This document shows, one piece after another, positions 60,706 to 64,000 of a stretch of 64,000 nucleotides of DNA; within the stretch, counting starts at the first letter, position 1; each line of letters opens with the position of its first letter. Source of the DNA: Microtetraspora fusca. GTDB lineage: Bacteria; Actinomycetota; Actinomycetes; Streptosporangiales; Streptosporangiaceae. The stretch lies in the NCBI RefSeq assembly GCF_001570365.1, contig NZ_BBYK01000069.1, forward strand, positions 1 through 64,000. The letters run 5' to 3'. A model generated the notes under the pieces. It made no database searches, was not told where the DNA came from, and saw nothing but the letters and a program-made list of their open reading frames with translations. Made by a program: the position numbers and the translations under genes.

Positions 60706-63129
60706 TCAAAGCCCCTTGCACTGTCCCGTCCTGGGACCGGACACGGTGTTGATCTTGCCGTCATTCGCCGGTGCCGGGGAGTTTCCGCTGCAGCTCAACG
60801 GCCCGCTGATCCGGTTACCGGACACGACCGGCGCGTCGGTCACCCGGTTGTCGGTCAAGCTGACCGGACCGATCACCGTGGAGTCCACGATGGTGAGCTT
60901 GTCGGTGGCACCGTTGACCGTCACCGGACCACTGACAGTCGTCCGGTTCAGCGAGACACCGGCGGCCTTCGAGGCGCTGATCGGCCCGCTGACATTGGCG
61001 CCGGTCGCGTAGAGGCTCGCGCCCTTCTGCACCGTGACCGGCCCGGAGACCACTGCTCCGTCCAGGCAGGTGACGCCGGAACTCGCCGTGAGGGGTCCAG
61101 CGTGGCGGCCGGTGATCGTGACCGTGCACGCGGGCCTGGTGTCCGCCAGCGGGATCGCTACGGTGACCGTCGTGCCGGTCGTCTCGCCGGCGATGACGAG
61201 GTCCGCGCTCGTCGCGCCCTCCTGCGCTGGGTCAGCGGGCACCGCGAACCCGACGGTCGCACGGCCGACCTCGTCGGTGTTGTCGGTGTTCGCGCCGGCC
61301 GTGGCGTCGACCGCGAACGTGCCGATCTTTTGGCCGGCGAACGTAGCCGTGACCTTCTCATCCTTCGGCTCGTTGCTGGTGAACGCCAGCGACGACAGGT
61401 TGACCGTCACCGTGTCACCCGCCTTGAAGCCACCCTGCGGCGCGTCGAACCGCACACCGACCGCGCGCTGCGCGTAATCCGGAGCGACGGGGGTGTTCTC
61501 GCCCAGGTAGGCGACCATGGACTGAAGGTCGACCTGGCCGGTGTCCCGCTTGTCCGCCCCTTCGTTCAGGGTGCTGAAGTTGTCCCCTCCCGAGGCGAGG
61601 AACGAGTTCACTACCACGCGGTAGGACTTGGCCGGGTCCAGCGGCTTTCCGCCGAGGGTGACCGAGGTGACGTGCCGGCCCTTGGGCGCGGTCGGGTCGT
61701 AGGTGTAGAAGAGTCCCTTGGACACGCCGAGCTTGAGGAACGGCCGGCTGGCACCCTCGGGCTGCCACTGCTCCTCGAGCACCTTGGCGATCTGCTCACC
61801 GGTCAGGGTCATCGTGACCAGGGTGTTGGCGAACGGCTGGACCTCGGCCGCCTCCTTGTAGGTGACGGTGCCGTCTTCCTTGCCTCCGGCCCGGTACTTC
61901 ATGTCCGTACGGAGCCCGCCCGGGTTCATGAAAGCGATCTCAGTGGATGGGTCGGTGGTGCGAGCACCCGCGAGTTGCGCGTCGGCGACGAGGTTGCCCA
62001 GGGTCGATTCGCCACCGCGGTTCTCGGTCGTGCCGTTGGCCTGGCGGGCCCGGTTGAAGTCCGCGGTGATCTCACCGAGCTTGCGCGCGCCCTCCCTCTT
62101 GGCCACCTCGACGGCGTCATCCACGATTCCCTTGACCGTCGGATCCACGCCGTAGAGGGGCTTCCACGAGCCGTCCGCCTGTTTCTCGGTCAGCGGGACG
62201 ATCTTCGAGTCGACGTTGACCGCTTGCTTCTTGGTCTTGTCGTACGTGAACGTGATCTTGTTGAGGTTGTAGCCGTACTGACCCGCCGACACGACCGGGC
62301 GCACGGTCACCGGACGCTTCTCGTCCTGCCACTCCTTGACCGGGACCTTGTGGTCGTATGCCAGATGGGTGTGGCCGGAGATGATCGCGTCGAAGTTCTT
62401 GTCGACCCCGTTCACGATCTTGCCGAAGTCGCTCGTCGGGTCGGTTGCCGACCCGTATTGCGTGGTGGCGGCACCCTCGTGGACGAGCAGCACGACGATG
62501 TCGGCCCCCTCCTTGGCCTTCAGCTCGTCGGCGACCTGGTTGACCGCGCTTGGGATGTCCAGGATGTCGAGCATGGAGATGCCCGCGGGGGTGACGAGTT
62601 CGTCGAGGTGCTCGGTCACCGCGCCGACGAAGCCGACCTTGACCCCGTCGACCTCCTTGACCCAGGACTCGGTGAGCTCCTTGTACCTGTCCTGGAGCTC
62701 CTTCTTGACCTTGACATTGGCGCCGATGTATTCCCACGTGGCCCGCGGGATGACCCGGTTCATCAGATCGTCGTAGCCCCGGTCGAACTCGTGGTTGCCG
62801 ACCGCACTGACCTCGAGACCGGCCGCGTTGAGCGCGTCGATGGTCGGGTTGTCCTGCTGGATGAACGAGGTGAACGTCGAGGCACCGATCAGGTCCCCCG
62901 CCGCGGCGAAGACGGTATTGGGGTTTTCTGCCCTCATCCCCTTGACCGCGGTCGCCAGCGCTGCGGCTCCCGCTTCCTGACCGTTCGCCTCCAGCCGGCC
63001 ATGGAAGTCGTTGATCCCGAGGATGTCGATCTTGACAGAGTCATCGGCGAGCGCCGGCGGCGCGCCGACCAGGCCCCCCGCCATCGTGGCCATCGCGACC
63101 AGCGGAGCCAGACGCCTCCGCAGGCGCAT
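60706..63129 (-). CDS. Secreted UshA-like 5'-nucleotidase/metallophosphatase
   Basis: 807 residues from the ATG at MRLRRRLAPL; a start 15 codons upstream is possible. Signal peptide ends near ALADD. Metallophosphatase domain: DILGINDFHGRLE, AAGDLIGAST, SAVGNHEFDRGY, IISGHTHLAYDHK. 5'-nucleotidase C domain (about 330-530): GESTLGNLVADAQLA, FMNPGGLRTDM, SFLASGGDNFSTL. Then a beta-sandwich near 535-640 and a C-terminal tail of SGPVTV/SGPISA-like short repeats with two Cys and an ending SGPRTGQC. It hydrolyses nucleotides or UDP-sugars outside the cell to scavenge nucleoside and phosphate. Monocistronic. Confidence 0.9.
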   Translation of the reverse strand: MRLRRRLAPLVAMATMAGGLVGAPPALADDSVKIDILGINDFHGRLEANGQEAGAAALATAVKGMRAENPNTVFAAAGDLIGASTFTSFIQQDNPTIDALNAAGLEVSAVGNHEFDRGYDDLMNRVIPRATWEYIGANVKVKKELQDRYKELTESWVKEVDGVKVGFVGAVTEHLDELVTPAGISMLDILDIPSAVNQVADELKAKEGADIVVLLVHEGAATTQYGSATDPTSDFGKIVNGVDKNFDAIISGHTHLAYDHKVPVKEWQDEKRPVTVRPVVSAGQYGYNLNKITFTYDKTKKQAVNVDSKIVPLTEKQADGSWKPLYGVDPTVKGIVDDAVEVAKREGARKLGEITADFNRARQANGTTENRGGESTLGNLVADAQLAGARTTDPSTEIAFMNPGGLRTDMKYRAGGKEDGTVTYKEAAEVQPFANTLVTMTLTGEQIAKVLEEQWQPEGASRPFLKLGVSKGLFYTYDPTAPKGRHVTSVTLGGKPLDPAKSYRVVVNSFLASGGDNFSTLNEGADKRDTGQVDLQSMVAYLGENTPVAPDYAQRAVGVRFDAPQGGFKAGDTVTVNLSSLAFTSNEPKDEKVTATFAGQKIGTFAVDATAGANTDNTDEVGRATVGFAVPADPAQEGATSADLVIAGETTGTTVTVAIPLADTRPACTVTITGRHAGPLTASSGVTCLDGAVVSGPVTVQKGASLYATGANVSGPISASKAAGVSLNRTTVSGPVTVNGATDKLTIVDSTVIGPVSLTDNRVTDAPVVSGNRISGPLSCSGNSPAPANDGKINTVSGPRTGQCKGL

Positions 63130-63227
63130 ACGGGGTGCCCCGTGAGTTCGGGCAGATCTAGCAAACGTAAACATAAGGCATAGCATTGCCAGGGCGCAGC
63201 AAAAGGGCCAGTTTACGGTGCGAGTCA

Positions 63228-63350
63228 GCCGTCCTGGACTTCAAGGTCAAAATGCACGATTTCCACCACGCCCACGCCTCCTGGCTGCTCGCCGGCGGCG
63301 CCGACCTGCAGATGGTGAAGGAACGGCTGCACGACGAGTTGCTCAAGGGC
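63228..63350 (+). pseudogene. C-terminal remnant of a tyrosine recombinase (integrase)
   Basis: MHDFHHAHASWLLAGGADLQ then MVKERLHDELLKG is the H-x-x-R box region of a phage-type integrase. The invariant Arg is replaced by His in HDFHHAH and the sequence breaks before the active-site Tyr, so it is dead. It lies just upstream of the nucleotidase start on the opposite strand. Confidence 0.65.
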
Positions 63351-63394
63351 CCCAGAGGAGCGGGCCACGCTGCTGGTCGGGCCCGACAACGTCG

Positions 63395-63775
63395 CAGATC
63401 CTGCGCAGCCTGGTCGCGCCGGTCCAGGTGCCGCCGCGGGCGGTGTGGGGCAAGGCGGGCCAGACCACCTACGCCACGGCCGAGGAGTGGCTAAAACGGG
63501 AGCTGCACGCCTTGCCGTCCCTCGAGGAGCTCGTCCTCCGTTACCTGCGGGCTTTTGGTGCACATGGGCGCGGCCGTGAAACCTCGGCGCGGCCCGAGCG
63601 GGTTTTCCAGGCGCTGGTCGGCTGGCCGCGCCATCACGAATGGATGCATCAGATGGAGGGGTCCGGGTGGTTCGCCCAGGACGTACCGGTCCCCCGGCGG
63701 CGGGCGACGACCGACTCGGTGTACGGGTGGCGGGCCGGCCTGCAACAGCGGCTACGAGACGGCTTCCAGCGGTAG
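63395..63775 (+). pseudogene. Remnant of a winged-helix (HTH_42/AlkZ-like) gene with foreign tail
   Basis: SLVAPVQVPPRAVWGKAGQT, TYATAEEWLKRELHALPSLE and ELVLRYLRAFG match the central part of HTH_42 (YcaQ/AlkZ-type) DNA-binding proteins. After about 55 codons the same frame continues into ARPERVFQALVGWPRHHEWM, which looks like the start of a SRPBCC/polyketide cyclase-type domain. Neither family is complete. The 3' end overlaps the convergent XRE gene, so this is a fused remnant. Confidence 0.5.
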
Positions 63776-64000
63776 GTCGTTGCCGCGCCAGGTAGCTGCC
63801 AACTCCTGAACCGGCACGTTGAGTGCCTCGCCGAGGCAGACGATCGTGCCGAATCCGGGGGACGGCAGTCGTCCGGTCTCAATCTTGCGCAGGGTTTCCG
63901 GCGAGATACCGGCCGCGTGCGCGACTTCCGCCAGGTCGCGTCCCGCTCGCGCCTGACGCAGCAGGGTGCCGAGACGCCTGCCGGCTTCGATCTGCTCAGG
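63752..64000 (-). CDS. XRE family regulator, partial at the right edge
   Basis: 82 residues up to the stop, start beyond the window. Helix-turn-helix: AGRRLGTLLRQARAGRDLAE, VAHAAGISPETLRKIETGRL, then TIVCLGEALNVPVQELAATW. It is a short Xre/SinR-like protein; the frame is intact, so probably a functional gene ending here. Its target is unknown. Confidence 0.75.
   Translation of the reverse strand, partial: PEQIEAGRRLGTLLRQARAGRDLAEVAHAAGISPETLRKIETGRLPSPGFGTIVCLGEALNVPVQELAATWRGNDLPLEAVS

Noticed and set aside
60685-63183. Very long plus-strand open frame opposite the nucleotidase gene
   Set aside because: It mirrors the GC-rich third positions of the minus-strand gene, is full of Arg/Gly/Val runs and has no family motif. 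The minus strand has all UshA motifs.

Overview
The window is GC-rich DNA with heavy GTG-start use, strong G/C third-position bias and many GTGA/ATGA gene overlaps. Regulator families (TetR, XRE-cupin, GntR-FCD, MerR), lipoprotein signals and secreted LVIVD proteins fit a filamentous actinobacterium, probably of the Streptosporangiales. That placement is inference from gene style, because no rRNA or other phylogenetic marker is present. It looks like chromosome rather than plasmid or phage: there is no origin, CRISPR array or intact insertion sequence, but gene remnants are scattered through the accessory stretches.

Layout. (1) 0.2-3.7 kb: a TetR regulator and a DUF262/HNH defence-type protein carrying an alkyltransferase-like domain. 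(2) 3.9-7.4 kb, minus strand: a three-gene operon of ABC ATPase, ABC permease and a fused polyprenyl synthase-terpene cyclase, i.e. a small terpenoid locus with its own transporter. (3) 7.5-8.4 kb: decayed DNA with a dehydrogenase remnant. (4) 8.4-18.6 kb: the most distinctive region. Two parallel cassettes each encode a secreted LVIVD-repeat protein, a Liv-type substrate-binding lipoprotein and a second small lipoprotein. CopC-CopD sits inside the first and a YcnI copper protein follows the second. A large hairpin lies between the LVIVD and binding-protein genes in both. I infer an extracytoplasmic copper or metal trafficking system. (5) 19-27 kb: a secreted C39-like peptidase, an alpha/beta hydrolase-TetR pair with a likely operator, a TetR gene divergent from a TetX-like monooxygenase, a methyltransferase and an XRE-cupin regulator, with remnants of luciferase-like, FAD and multicopper oxidase genes. 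(6) 27.1-31.5 kb, minus: an NAD-linked formate dehydrogenase (alpha subunit plus a fused gamma-beta subunit). (7) 31.7-39.1 kb, plus: a nine-gene V/A-type ATPase operon divergent from the formate dehydrogenase, with miniature I and F subunits.

(8) 39-41 kb: remnants (DUF1540, CBS, Tn3 transposase) and a tRNA-like structure. (9) 41-48.6 kb: universal stress protein, a hypothetical protein, a CBS-BON protein, a tandem P-loop kinase, a divergent AraC/TSUP permease pair sharing a 10-bp inverted repeat, and a MerR-methyltransferase fusion. (10) 48.9-60.4 kb: a catabolic cluster of HyuA-HyuB, an MFS carrier, an isochorismatase-fold hydrolase, a Kbl-like acyltransferase, an SDR dehydrogenase and an MmsA-type aldehyde dehydrogenase, then a convergent GntR regulator and a divergent aminotransferase. 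A motif TGATATCTYAAC lies upstream of both hyuA and the aminotransferase and suggests one GntR regulon. (11) 60.7-64 kb: a secreted UshA-like 5'-nucleotidase, remnants of an integrase and a winged-helix protein, and an XRE regulator running off the right edge.

How the parts could work together: the formate dehydrogenase supplies NADH from formate, and the V/A ATPase couples ATP to an ion gradient. The HyuAB cluster appears to import a cyclic amide or related compound, open it with ATP, and convert the product through 3-hydroxy/3-oxo amino acid and semialdehyde steps to acyl-CoA; the substrate is unknown.
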